Source: Jaltomata sinuosa (lineage: Eukaryota; Streptophyta; Magnoliopsida; Solanales; Solanaceae). From it: a stretch of DNA of 64,000 nucleotides. This document shows positions 1 to 11,170 of the stretch, one piece after another; position 1 is the stretch's first letter; every line of letters begins with the position of its first letter. Where the stretch lies: assembly GCA_003996215.1 (NCBI GenBank), contig QJPP01001853.1:26578-90577 (forward strand), read 5' to 3'. Both the position numbers and the translations under genes were made by a program. The notes under the pieces were generated by a model. The model did no database searches and was not told where the DNA came from. It was given only the letters and a program-made list of their open reading frames with translations.

Positions 1-769
1 TCCATGTCTCTGAGCATGCCTATTATTACTCTCTCTCTTTTCTTCCTACTCTTGAGGTTGCCGGTATACCGTCCATTTCGTAAACTTATTTTGTATACAC
101 TGTTATTGCAAGGATCCTAGGTGCGTTATTCCTTACTTTCGCATGTGCCTATGGTGTGTATATTCTGCTTACTAGCCTCATATGTGGTTCTGTTGATTTC
201 CCTCTGGGCTAGTTCCTGTATACCTTTCGTTGATTTCTGAGACTACTTGCTTCTATTCTGTCTATTACTACGCTTTTATCTTATATGTGCCCAGTCGGCC
301 TATGATACCTACTGGGTACCTTATGCTTCGCATTTGGTGCTCACCCCTACCCCCTGCATCTTTGGGTGCAGATCTTAGCGTGGGCCATCGCCGTTAGATC
401 ACTGTGATTCGTGCTTGGAGATCTGTCGGGGACTACTTCAGACTGAGGGTGAGCTCTTGGCGATCGGAGCTTAGCTTTAGTTTATCTTTTGCTTCATGTA
501 CTCTATTACCATTCAGAGACATCTGTATATATAGTTTTGGTTTATTTGCACTCCATGTATGTAGTTTGGCTTTGTACTATGATACCAGGATTTGGGGTTT
601 AGTTTAGTTTCCGCATATGTATATATTTATATTCCTTTTATTTGTTCTCTTCGTCTTGCTCCCTTATTTGTAAGATAGTAGCCCATTGCTAACTATTCTG
701 GGCTACGGGGATTGGTTCACCTACCGGGGGTTGTAGGTGCTATCATGACCGAGAAATTGGGTCGTGACA
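1..769 (+). mobile_element. Gypsy LTR, 3' part (5' LTR of collapsed element)
   Basis: This is the downstream end of a long Ty3/gypsy LTR and is cut by the window edge. It aligns by eye to 3930-4823, sharing the pyrimidine-rich stretch, the GCAAGGAT...AAGTGCGTTATTCCTT block, the TGGTGCTCA block and the terminal GGTTCACCTA...GTGACA. Differences between the two copies are mostly C/T and G/A, as expected of old methylated DNA. It ends at TCGTGACA about 769, and no primer-binding site follows, so the internal region behind it is deleted. The short frames here show no protein similarity I recognise. Confidence 0.7.
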
Positions 770-1003
770 AGTTTGGGTTGGCAGACTTTTGGAGTTTGGA
801 GTTTAAGTTTGGAATCTAGCTTAGCTAGTAAGGGGTTTAGGCTTGGTTGTTTTCTTTGGTTCTGTTCTGTTCGGTGTCGTCCGGTCAGGCTACCCGGGTT
901 ATCCGAGAGAGTAGTGCGGGCTTTGTATCTGCTATTCTTAAATCTCTAGTGCTTCCTTCGTTCCTGACTTTCGGGGATGAAAGTATTCTTAGTAGTGGGA
1001 TGA
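770..1003 (+). mobile_element. Internal remnant of collapsed gypsy element
   Basis: These 234 bp are all that lies between the two LTRs. The last 40 bases (GGGGATGAAAGTATTC then TAGTAGTGGGATGA) resemble the end of the integrase frame before the 3' LTR of the related element at 46480-46510, so they mark the pol end. No primer-binding site, gag or RT is visible. An internal deletion is the simplest explanation; a non-autonomous derivative is the alternative. Confidence 0.55.
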
Positions 1004-1699
1004 TGTAATGACCCTTCCAGTTATTTACATGTTTTCACCTTCCTTGTACTGTTAGAGCTTACCCGTAGCGGCCCCAAGTCATTTATGGCTTGCTCGGACT
1101 GGTAGTTCGGTGTTTGGGCCATTTTTTTGGTCTTTTTGGCCGTTCCTTGTTTAGAGCATTAGACTTTGGTAATCATTGACTTCGGTCAACATTCTTGGTA
1201 AACGTTCTCGAAATTGAATTTCGACAGTTCTGTTAGCTCCGGAGCATGGACTTTGATCTAGTGGGACCTTTTGCCGGGATCCGGGAGCCTTTAAGCTTGG
1301 AAATTTCTCTCATTCTGTGTTTTTAGGCCAATTGGGCTTGTTTGGTTGACTTTGGTCAACAGCTGGAGCAGACGACCTCGGATGGAAATTCTGTTAGCGC
1401 CGTTAACTTTTAAATGTTAAGTTTAGGCTAGAGGGACCATTGGTTTGGGTCCCGAGGCTTTCGGACTTGATTTCGGTCCTTGGGTTCCATTTTGGGAAAA
1501 GTTGGTCTAAAGGTTGATTTTGGGTGCGAGACCCACTTTTCATTAAATCGACCTCTAATGGGATTTTCATCGATTCCATTGGATCCAGAATGCCGTTTCT
1601 AGTTGAATAGCTCAGCTCGTTTGTGTTCGTGGGACACCAGATGTGTTTCTGATGGTCCTTCAAAGAAAATCTTGTTGTGACTTTGCTTTTGGCAGTTGT

Positions 1700-1930
1700 T
1701 GCTATCATGGCAACAACTTGGCCTTCGCCTACGCGTGGCATGATCGCCTACGCGCAGGGCAAAGCCATGTCGCCCCTCTGTTTGCCTTCGCCTACCCACA
1801 AGGTAAGCTAGCCGCCCCTCGGTTGGCCTTCGCCTATGCGGGGCATGGCCGTCTACGCATAGGCCATGGCATACCACCCCTCCTTTTTGCCTTCGCCTAG
1901 GCGATGCCTTAACCGCGTTCGCTTAGGCCA
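1700..1930 (+). repeat. GC-rich minisatellite inside the LTR
   Basis: The core GCCTTCGCCTA recurs at about 1721, 1789, 1830 and 1889, each followed by a CGCG- or GGCGAT-type tail. The block is far richer in GC than the rest of the LTR. The equivalent position of the related LTR (47203-47445) also holds a GC-rich repeat, but of different sequence. Confidence 0.6.
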
Positions 1931-3039
1931 AAGCTGGCAGCTTAAGTTGTCTTTCTTCTTTCTTTCTCCTCATTTTAAATCACAAACTTCATTCCACCAT
2001 TAATAGTAGCTCCTAAAACTCAATTTGCTCCACTTCTGGCCATCATTTTCTTAGGCTAAATTCACCATAGCTTCGTGAGCACTTTTTCGTCATTAATCTG
2101 GTAAGCTTCTTGTTAAATTCCAACTTTTGATTCTCATAAATTCCCTCTTTGATTTCTTGAAATAGGTGGGCTATTTTAGCTCGAATTTCATGCCCAAATC
2201 CTTCAATTTTTTGGGCATGTGCTCTTATGATCATTGTGATCATCATGCCCTCTTTCGTTTTTAACTTTGGATTGCGGGGTCCACGAGCCCGTCGGTGACC
2301 TGAATTTTGACCCGGCTATTTATATAGCATTATGGGTACTGTTAGTCTAATTTTGATACCTAGATTATTGTGTTGATAGTGTTTTCGCGATTTGGAGCTT
2401 CCTAGAGTAGTTCAAGCTTGGACAACGTCGTTCCTGCAGTTAGTCGTCGGACGACAGGTAGGTTATGGCTTTCCCTACCTAGACTCGACGTATATAGGCT
2501 ATAACTATATTAATTAGTATCCTTGGGTGGGTTGTTATAGGTTGGTACCCCATACCTTGTCCGTCTCTTCGGTCTGTTTAGTTCATACGTTGATTGTAGT
2601 ATTCATGTAGTGTAGTATATTACCCTTGTGGTCCTATGTAGCCTTGTATTGACTCTGCAACATAGATGGTGGGTTATTTAGGATTGTCCGCGAGTCCCGG
2701 ACATAGAGATATTATTCTAGGCTGGTTATATCTATTGTAGAGCTATTGAACCTGTGCAGGGCCGGTAGAAATGTTTGTGAGCCATTGGGATAACTTATTG
2801 TTTGCAAGCATATCATTCATGCAAAGGCTTTTTTGCATGTTTTTCTACTGATTTGGCTTCGATCCGACTATAAATGTTTTTCTAAACTTTGCATGGCCCC
2901 GAGGGTCCATTTTCAATAATATGACTTTAAAAGGGTTTTTAAACTGGCTTTTATGAAACCTCTTGGAGAAAAGAGGATACTACGATGATTTGATTACCAG
3001 TTTTCACATATACTAGGCTCGGCTGTGCTAGAGTACTAG

Positions 3040-3190
3040 ACTTGATTTACTACTGTTTTAGACTCAAATACGCTTCGGACACCCTTTATAAGGGTTATTG
3101 AGACTTGATTACTGATTTAGACCCGAATACACTTCGATCACCCTTTGACGGGTTTTTGAGATTACTACTACTGATTTAGACCCGGGTCAA
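3040..3190 (+). repeat. Degenerate 60-bp tandem repeat in LTR
   Basis: Two full units and one partial unit share CTGATTTAGACCCGAATAC, CTTCG..CACCCTTT and GGGTTTTTGAGA. They lie in the non-coding part of the LTR. Confidence 0.5.
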
Positions 3191-4488
3191 AGCCGAGCAC
3201 GTACTATAAGGTTTCGTTTATTTAGTTACATATTGAGATTCGTGGTTTTAGTATGTGGTCTACGAGTAGACCCCCATGGACCTTGTCATTCCTGGACACC
3301 GAGCTATGAGCTGAGGGTTCCAGAAGAGGGGTATGCGACGTAGTCGAGGTATACGGGTCGTGTCCTTCCATGGGTCCTGCCTCTATTGGGTCTTATAGGT
3401 ACTAGAGGGGGGTAACATATGATTCTATTATCACACCAGATTCATCATACATCATCATGCATATTGCGTTCTGATTCCACCCTTTTTTACTGTATGCTCA
3501 GTGTACACTCCAGTTGTATGGGCGGCGGGAGGGTTTGTTTTCAATTGAATGCGTTCCTCGATTGTATGGGCGACCGTTGGGACTGTAGGTATATTATATT
3601 ACTCCTGTCGCTTTTTAGAGCATGTTATGGCATTCGATTCTCGATGGTTTAGTGGTTCCTAGCCTGTTAAGGCTTCGGTTATTGGACTTTAATTATTGAG
3701 GGGCTAGTGAGTTCTGTATTATTGAGGCAATATTGTGTGATCTTCTGAGCTATTGTGGGTTTCTGGTTCTATTCTTTATCATGATTTTGAGTAGTAGCTC
3801 TCGGTTACTGTGGTTTAGTTATTCCATCCTAGGGTTGTACTTGTGAGGTTGATCTCTGTCTATACTTATCTTGATGTTGGATTTGCATTATGATTTCCTT
3901 AAGTATGTTGATCCCATCTAGAGTATGTTAAATTGTTTCCCTTCTTTCCCCTTTTACATGAGGTTATCGGTATACTGTCATTTTCTCAACTCTCTCTCTT
4001 TTACATATATATTTGTTGCAAGGATTCCAAGTGCGTTATTCCTTCTTTCACCTGTATTTCTGTGTTATGTATATCTTCTGTACTAGCATTGTATGCTTAT
4101 AACTCTTGGTTGACTATTCTCCGTGCTAGTTCCTTGTGCTTTCTCTATTTTTTTGGTGACCTACTTTCTTGCTATCTGCTATATTACTATTTTTATATCT
4201 TATATGTGCTCAGTCAACCGATGATGCCTACTGGGTACCCATTGCTTAGCAATTGGTGCTCATACTACACTTCTGCATCTTTTTGGTGCAGATATTAGTT
4301 GAGCTTTCATCGTGGATCGCATTGGAGACTCGTGCAGCTTTTGGATATTCGAGACTAGGGTGAGCGCCTGACGACCGAGGCTTGACCACATCTCATCTTT
4401 TGTACTGGTACTCTTCGTATATTTGGAGACAGTTGTACTTATCATTTTGTTACTTCTAGCACTTGTATTCTAATAGAAGCTTTTGTAC

Positions 4489-4610
4489 TGTCGATACTAA
4501 AAAAAATGATTAGGAGTTTTATTGATAAATTAACTGAAATGAAAAACACAAAACATCACGTTTGGGCTAAGCCCAAGTCTTCACGGCACAAAAAAGTGTA
4601 TTGTCGATAC
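4489..4610 (-). mobile_element. Short retroposon with 9-bp target-site duplication
   Basis: TGTCGATAC occurs at 4489-4497 and again at 4602-4610, flanking 104 bp that interrupt otherwise ordinary LTR sequence. The insert starts with a run of A on the plus strand, so on the minus strand it ends in ATTTTTTTT shortly after an AATAAA motif. That is the form of a 5'-truncated LINE tail or a SINE. I cannot assign a family. A 9-bp duplication is short for a LINE or SINE but within range. Confidence 0.5.
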
Positions 4611-4940
4611 CAAGTCTTGGGGTTGGTGTAGTTTCCTTATGTATATATTCTGATTATTGCTTTCGCTTTGTCCTTATCTTTATATTCTGCTTCCGCTTAT
4701 TTCTGCTTATTGTGCGTATTAGTTAAGTAGTAGCTCATTACTAATTATTCTGGACTATGGGGATTGATTCACCTACTAGGGGATTGTAGGTGCTATCGTG
4801 ACCTGAGAAATTAGATCGTGACACCTATCAATCTAACATGTCAGTCATGGTAAAACACAAGTAAATATTTAGCAAAAAGTGAATCTTACTATGGTAATGC
4901 ACCTTCTTATCTCTCCCACATTGAAAACTTATGACACTGT

Positions 4941-5146
4941 TTAATGTTCAAGGCCTTCATTCAAATTAAACTTGTTAAGTTTTAGCCTGAAAATGAATTC
5001 CTTTCCACAAAGACTTTGAATTTCCAAAGGTACATCAATATCAACCTTAGATAACCTGTTGACCAACTTGAAAGCAGAAGTATCAAGTAGTTTTTCTTCC
5101 ACATCATTAAATATGACCAAGGTAGTCTCGGCAGAGGTGTCATTGA
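4941..5146 (-). pseudogene. Replication protein A 70-kDa subunit-like exon fragment
   Basis: The minus strand encodes about 68 residues that read like the C-terminal OB-fold domain of plant RPA70/replication factor A1-like proteins: VIFNDVEEKLLDTSA, KLVNRL, then IQSLCGKEFIFRLKLNKFN. A consensus AG splice acceptor sits at 5147-5148 just before the similarity, and the frame ends in a TAA at 4941-4943 where the family normally continues. No other exon is recognised upstream on this strand, so this is a broken fragment. RPA-like genes are common in plant genomes and are also carried by Helitrons; I see no clear Helitron ends here. The call rests on recognition by eye. Confidence 0.5.
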
Positions 5147-5365
5147 CTCATAAGTGATGGGAAAAATTTATAAGAAAGTGTAGATGAATTGGATAACAAT
5201 GTACATGTATGGTTTAATGGTGAGGTTAAGTTGGGACAAAGTTATAACAAATTGTAGATGAGTTGGACGATGTGTACTTGGATGTTGTGTGTCATTTTTC
5301 GTTGCCTTGTTCCATAATTTCAAGGCCTGTAATGGAAGATATTCAGTCTGTATTGCAGGGAGTGT

Positions 5366-5772
5366 GAAAGGAGACAGTAAGACGGCAAAGTGTAAGAGAG
5401 GCATAAAGTGTATTACCTGGTTGGAGAGCAGTGGACCTCGAAAACAATAATGGAAAGTAGTTGTTTTGTAGTGGTCAATCTGTTTCCAGGGTAGTGATTG
5501 TTGACGGGATATTGCAGAATGACAAATCGTCCAAAGTTAAATTGTAATTATCAAGCGAATCAATAGTGTGGGGGTGTAAAAAGGGACAGTAAGACGGCAA
5601 AGTGTAAGAGAGTAAGACGGCAAAGTGTAAGAGAGGTGTAAAGCGTATTACCTGGTTGGAGAGCAGTGGACCTTGTAGGAGTGTTGCAGGGCCTCGAAGA
5701 CAATGATGGGAAGTAGTTGTTTTGTATCAAACAATCTGTTTCGAGGGTAGAGGTTGTTGACGAGGTATTACA
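5366..5772. repeat. Diverged direct duplication with an inner 25-bp repeat
   Basis: About 5366-5516 and 5577-5772 share GGCAAAGTGTAAGAGAGG, TATTACCTGGTTGGAGAGCA, GTAGTTGTTTTGTA and GTTGTTGACG in the same order. The second copy additionally repeats AGTAAGACGGCAAAGTGTAA back to back at about 5588-5636. The reading frames on the minus strand are by-products of the repeat. Confidence 0.65.
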
Positions 5773-7263
5773 TCCCACAAGGCAATATATACATACAATT
5801 TTAAAAAGACAAACATATCAGGGAAAAATACATATGAAAAAAATAAATTCAAATGGAATCATCTTAATTTAGAAGACTGTTTTTGTTTTTGAAAAACACC
5901 AAATTGGTACTATATATTAGAATGAGCAGCTATATAGAAGGTCACTAACCCAACAATAACTAATAATATAAATACAACACTAAATAAAAATAGTATTAAT
6001 CCACAAATGACATAATATGGAACACAATTATCTATCATTTATGCCCCTGTTGAAAGTAGTTGTTGAAAAAAATGTGATCAACTCTTCCATGGCCACACAC
6101 ACACAAATAAGATCCCTATTACAAACTTTAATATAGTGGACAGGACGATATTAGAATTCTATCATATCTAACGATAGAAACATGAAATTTTCGAGAACCA
6201 TTATCCATTCCCAACCACATATAATTCACACACAAAGTTAAGTTCTTCTTTAACTGTGGCAAGTAGAAACATTGAAATTTTCTCATTTTTAGGACTTACA
6301 CTTGATGAAACTTTTTCATGTTTTCTCATTATTTCTATATGAAACCTTTAAAATATATATATTATTTCATCGCTTCAGTGACTTTGGAAGAAAAATTACT
6401 CGAGTAATGAACAAACAATTGATTATATGCTTGTGTAAAGAATAGAACACTCCAACCTAGTTATTAAATGATGGCTTGATGACTTAGGAAAAGAGTACAA
6501 GACCTGTAACATTTAGGTGATCGTTTCAAAGCCTGTAAAATTAGAAACAATAGTGAATCAAAATATATTAAAGAAAACTAATTGCTAGTTTAGCTTTAAA
6601 CATAGATTCGACAAATAATTTTGAAAGAATCATTTGGATATGACCTTTATGTACATGATCTAGAAGAATCAATTGTTCTTTATTGAGTATAACAATAACA
6701 ATTGATTAAAGGAAAAAATCAAAATAAAAAAAGGTCAATCAGAGCACACATACAATCTATATGAAGTAAAATAAGCCATTTAAACACCCAAATTATATGA
6801 AGAAGAAGATATCTTTGTGCGTGGCAAATTCTAGCAAGTCAATACTTCATTTTTGGTGAAGATATCCAACTCAAGTGAAGTATAAGATTATTTGCAGTTG
6901 CTCAACTGCATTTACGGTATAAAATACAAAAAGATATTTCTGAGGTGTCGAACAATTTTGATGCTACTATATATGATTTTTCCTCTCCCTAACTTCTTAC
7001 AATGAGGAGCACAACTCCTTTTCTCGACTCTCCATTGCAATACTCATTCGAACAACTAAGATCCAAGACTTACTTTGCCGGGAAAGAAGTAGTAACTTAC
7101 AAGACGGGGAAATAATACTTTTAGGCATTGAAAGTCTATAATCATTGAAAATATTTTGAGTTATATAACTATTTCACATTACGTATTGGTAATAAGTATT
7201 CATTTCTCGCAGCATCCTTTCAACAAAATATTATGCAACAAGAAGTCCAGGAAAGAAAAGACA
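5773..7263. other. AT-rich intergenic DNA, nothing recognised
   Basis: No open frame, terminal repeat or RNA gene that I can support. Composition is strongly AT-rich, with simple A/T stretches. Confidence 0.5.
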
Positions 7264-7899
7264 TTAGCCATATCACCTTTTGAAGCTCTGTAGTCTTCCC
7301 TCGTGACTTAAACCTCTTCCTTTTCTGGAAAAAAACACTAAATTATTCATGAAAGTCACAAAATTCAAACTCGAAACAAATAAAAGAACTCATCTTTAGG
7401 GATTTTTCTCAATGGTTTCTCATTATTTTCCAAACTGGAAAAACACTAAATTAGCCATATCACCTTTGGAAGCTATGTAGTCTTCCCCCTCGTGTCTCAA
7501 ACCTCTTCCTTTTTTGGGAAACATTTGTTTCCCAAACCTCTTCCTTTTCTAGGAAAAAACATTAAATTTTTCATGCAAGTCACAAAATTTAAGCTGAAAC
7601 AAACAAAAGAACTCATCTTTAAGGATTTTTCTCAACGGTTTCTCATTATTTTCCAAACTGAAAAAACACTACATTAGCCATATCACCTTCGAAGCTCTGT
7701 AGTCTCCCCCCTCGCGTCCCAAACCTCTTCCTTTTCTGGGAAAAAATTATCTCAAACCTCTTCCTTTTCTGGAAAATAACACTAAAATTTTCCTGTAAGT
7801 CACAAAATTCAAGCTCGAAACAAACAAAAGAACTCGAGGTATCTTTCAAGCTTCTTCTCAATGGTTTCTCTCATTATTTGCCAAACTGAAAAATCAAAC
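7264..7899. repeat. Three tandem copies of a 190-225 bp unit
   Basis: Units start at 7264, 7451 and 7674, each with TTAGCCATATCACCTT. Every unit continues through GAAGCT.TGTAGTCT, AAACCTCTTCCTTTT, AAGTCACAAAATT, AAAAGAACTC, GGTTTCTC and CCAAACTG. Units 2 and 3 contain an extra inner copy of the AAACCTCTTCC segment, which explains their greater length. The short frames on both strands repeat with the unit and are not genes. Confidence 0.75.
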
Positions 7900-9385
7900 A
7901 GTGAAACGAAGGAATACTTTCAGATGTCGAAAGTCCAACCGGAAAAGCAAGAAGTAGTCAAGATGTTTTGACAAACAAATACAACAAAGGAACAAATTAA
8001 ACATCCACACAACTAAAACATTAATTCGATTCCCAAAAAGAGAAGGCAAAAGAAGCACCTTCATCTAATTCAAATAATAATAAGTACCAATATTATTGTA
8101 TCATTGCAAAAAAGAAACAAATCTGACAAAAAAATATTCAAATCAAATTGATAACAAACATAATCAACAAAGAATTTTCACCAATGTCGATACTTGAGAT
8201 GACCAAAAGGAAATAAGAACTCAATCGTTAGTTAGAGAAAAGGGGCACCTGGGAGGGTATCTTCCCAAGAGGTTCTTCCGTCGTTGAAGCTTTCTGTGTT
8301 GCCGTTTCTTGTTTCTCTTGTTCGTGAAGATAGTCGAGTTTGTTCTTGACAAAGATGGTACCCTTTGTCAGCATAGTAAGCATTTGGATAGAAGAAAGAA
8401 GAGGAAGTGGCGGTAGCAAATTAGAATGGTAAGACGTGACTCTTCACTTGTTTTTAATTAGGGACGTGACTTTTTAGCTTTTCCAAAAGTGAATAAAGCG
8501 CAGGAAAAGGCCAAAAATTGAGAAAATAGATAATGAATTTTCTGATCATTGAGGCATGCCACCTAAAGGATTCTCTTTTATATATATATATATATATATT
8601 TTTTCATATTAGAGGTCATTTTACGCTAGAGTTCTTAAAATGAAGAACTTTTTATAGAAGCATTTAGTGATTAGAGATTTTACATTTTAGTTTCAACTGA
8701 AATTTCAGTCATGCATGAGTGTTGACCAACGAACCTAGACAACACTATCAATCAACTAATTGAGAAACAAGAAGGTAAATCGTTAATTTATTGTAATGTC
8801 ATAAGAATATACAAGATAAATTTTGATTGATCTAAGAAGAATTAATTAAACTATATATGTAATAATTCTACTAAAGATATCTGTTTATTAATAAAAATCT
8901 AGTTGTTATGTCATTTTCAAATCAATTAAACGTTAGTTGAATTAAATACATTAACTGGAAGTTGGAACTTAGGGTTTAAAATGAATTAGCCTTTAAACTT
9001 TGTGAATGATTCATATTTGCCCTTGAATTTGCAAACGGTCTAAATTTATTATTGTTAACTCAAAAGGGCAAGATTAAGCCATTTTGGTAATGACGAGGGT
9101 AAAATGGGTTACATTTTCATTGGAGGGGAAATTTTCTCCAAATCGTATAGTTAAGGTAAATTTTTGACATTTTCCCGTTAGTATATCTAGGAGATTATCT
9201 CTTTCTAAAATTGAGTGGACTTGTGAATATAAAAGGGCGAGGAAGAGAAAGAGAAAGAGGGAGAGATGTAACCACATACCACTAGGAGTCCAATTCATGT
9301 AGAGCGTAATTAACTAAATAATTTATTGAAGTTATTGTATTATAAACTAAAAAGAACTCCATATAGTTCTCATGATTATGCCAAT
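7900..9385. other. AT-rich intergenic DNA
   Basis: The stretch contains a (TA)n microsatellite at 8579-8599 and, at about 8975-9220, a segment resembling a common plant dispersed repeat (phrases such as ATATTTGCCCTTGAA and GAGGGTAAAATGGG). A 63-codon minus-strand frame at 8228-8419 has no similarity I recognise. Nothing else is supportable. Confidence 0.4.
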
Positions 9386-9854
9386 TATTACGAATTCATC
9401 ACCAACTTAATTAATATCCAAGATATTTCAAAAAAGAATTTAGAATATTTTAGAGTTGTATAGAATTAAAGAAAGATCTCCAGAATAAGTGTTCTAGAGA
9501 GAAAGGTCTAGAAATATTCTAGAAAGAGTAGTTCTAAGATTTAGTAATTGGTGGAAGATTCTAGAATAAAGTGATAAATATCCTTAGCTAAATTCTTTTA
9601 TCACCACCTATAAATAGAGGTGGTCATTTGAGTTGTAATGTATGCTCAAAGCAAGTAAGCAAGTAAAAAATAAGAGTGAGTGCTCAAGTAAAGAGTGTTG
9701 CTGAAGCAAGCAACAAGTGAGGAATAAGAGAGAGAAACAAAGAGAGTTGCTAGAGTGTGAGTGCAAGAATTATAAGACCAAAGCGGATCTTTACTTTGCA
9801 ATAATAAAATTTAAGTTGTGAGAAATCGATTGTGCTCGTCAAAAATATTCAACA
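9386..9854 (+). mobile_element. Copia 5' LTR
   Basis: It aligns along its length with 20059-20529. The first 12 bases differ from the canonical start of the other copy at two positions, including loss of the TG terminus, and the copy ends CAACA before a primer site. TATAAATA at 9609-9616 lies between the arms CCACC and GGTGG. The first halves of the two LTRs differ at very roughly one base in ten by eye, so the insertion is old. Confidence 0.85.
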
Positions 9855-9856
9855 AG

Positions 9857-9868
9857 TGGTATCAGAGG
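9857..9868 (+). promoter_or_regulatory. tRNA-Met primer-binding site of copia element
   Basis: TGGTATCAGAGG lies 2 bp after the LTR. It matches the complement of the plant initiator tRNA-Met 3' end, the usual minus-strand primer of plant copia elements, with the last base changed. Confidence 0.85.
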
Positions 9869-9951
9869 CTGGTGGATAAAGAGAGAGGTAGCAACTCAAA
9901 GGAGATCCTACAAGTTATTGTCGGAGGCTACAAGTCACGAGGCACTAATTA

Positions 9952-10190
9952 ATGGAAAAAATTTTCAATCACTGTCAACAACAGTGAGAAGCTCGATGCA
10001 AGCAACTACGGATCATGGAGCATGAGGATGCAATATTATTTTTTCGGCCAGGAATTATGGGATATTATTGGTGGCTCGGATGCTACACTACCAACTGATC
10101 TTGAAGTTTTTAAAAGGTGGAAGGTTAACGTAGGAAAGGTCATGTATCTTCTCACTGTAGCAGTCGAAGATGAGTTCCTGCAATGGACAA
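9952..10190 (+). pseudogene. Copia gag, N-terminal fragment (UBN2-type)
   Basis: After a frame change near the likely start at 9952, the reading LDASNYGSWSMRMQYY, then WDIIGG, then FKRWK and EDEFLQ is the N-terminal half of a plant copia Gag. The similarity stops at about 10190, in the middle of the conserved stretch, and resumes at about 17564 with TPKEAWDTLV. The interruption is the antisense pararetrovirus. The few bases expected between the two halves are missing or altered, so integration probably came with a small deletion. Confidence 0.8.
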
Positions 10191-10195
10191 TGATC

Positions 10196-11170
10196 TCTGG
10201 AATAATAACTCCATATAGCATTGCCTTGTAGATAATTTGTAGCTAATTCCTGGATAATTGTTGATATACCAATTATTCTTTTATTTGCATAAAATCTTGG
10301 TATCTCAACTTTTGGTATCTCTGCTTGATGCGATATATCTTCTGGTATAATCATTTCCCTGGTCAGGCCTATTTTGACTACCTGAATTAGGGGTTTTATC
10401 TCATCATATAATATTTCTGCTGGTGCTGTGTAGAATTTTATAAAAAATAAACTTCCTTTTGTAATTCGTTTATATGTAATAAAGGCTTTGTGGAGTTCTG
10501 GAATTCCACTTATCTCTTCGCCGTCGTATGTATATACGGTGCTAAGTAATCCGTAGTTATAGCAAGTTCTAACTAGGTTTGGATTTGTTTTTGGCTGTGC
10601 TATCAGCCGGTTGTATCCTTGTAACTTTTGTGTTAGATAGTCTTGTGCTTCTTCGAGGGTAGTGGTAGATCTCGGGTTAAGGTTTAGGAAAGTTTGTATT
10701 TTGTATATATTGTCGATGTAGGATTGTGTGATATGATTGTATATTTTTTTATCTCTGTGGAGGCTATTTGCATATGTAGTTGTTTGGGGTATGGCACTTG
10801 GTATCTCAGTGGGTTGCCTTTTGTGGGTAAATGGTTTATCAAATATCTTGTTCAAATTTGTATTTGTAAATGGTTTAATGCTAGCTTTTTTATTTTCTGC
10901 AGCCTTGCTTGTACCTGCAGCTGTATTTAGCAAACCGTTATGGGTTTTAAGGAGTTTCCCATCGTCTCCTTTTAGCTCTGGAATTTTTAAGTCTTCCGAT
11001 CGACTTAGCTCCGCATGTTTAGAGTCATGCTGCTGACTTAGCTCTATCTTTTGTAATCTCGTTCCTATACTGTCAACTTTCAGGGAAAGCGTAGTAAGGA
11101 CTGAGAGTATATCTGGAGTATTATCCTCCGCCTGTGTGCTTTTGTCTTGATAAGTAATCTGCAATTGCAT
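10196..11170 (-). CDS. EPRV1 transactivator/viroplasmin (TAV) gene
   Basis: The frame runs from 11170 to 10088, but everything past about 10195 is antisense copia gag, so the viral part is about 325 residues. It has an N-terminal coiled-coil-like stretch (about residues 20-50), a polar linker and a folded core with YNHITQSYIDNIY, NPNLVRTCYNYGL and LFFIKFYTAPAEILYDE, which I read as the caulimovirid ORF VI family. These proteins form viral inclusion bodies and allow reinitiation on polycistronic mRNA. It overlaps the 3' end of the RT ORF by 50 bp. The true C-terminus may be lost at the junction. Confidence 0.7.

Larger units (their letters stand above)
1004..4823 (+). mobile_element. Long gypsy LTR (3' LTR, 3.8 kb)
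   Basis: It starts TGTAATGACCC and ends ATCGTGACA. The first 650 bp follow the LTR starts at 29784 and 46511 block by block (GGTCAAC blocks, GAGGGACC, AGTTGAATAGCTCAGCTC), so the three belong to one family or close sister families. It contains a GC-rich minisatellite (1700-1930), degenerate 60-bp tandem repeats (3040-3190) and a 104-bp retroposon near its end. A length of 3.8 kb is long for a plant LTR but typical of chromovirus relatives in Solanaceae. The short frames inside show no protein similarity I recognise. Confidence 0.7.

Noticed and set aside
1403..1900. Frames of 85-112 codons in the first LTR
   Set aside because: They lie in non-coding LTR sequence shared with other copies, and the frames are not conserved there.
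8228..8419. 63-codon minus-strand frame as a possible host exon
   Set aside because: No recognisable family, and it stands alone; a possible splice donor nearby is not enough.
9074..9298. 74-codon frame with a signal-peptide-like start
   Set aside because: The hydrophobic start comes from a GAGAAAGA microsatellite read on the other strand.
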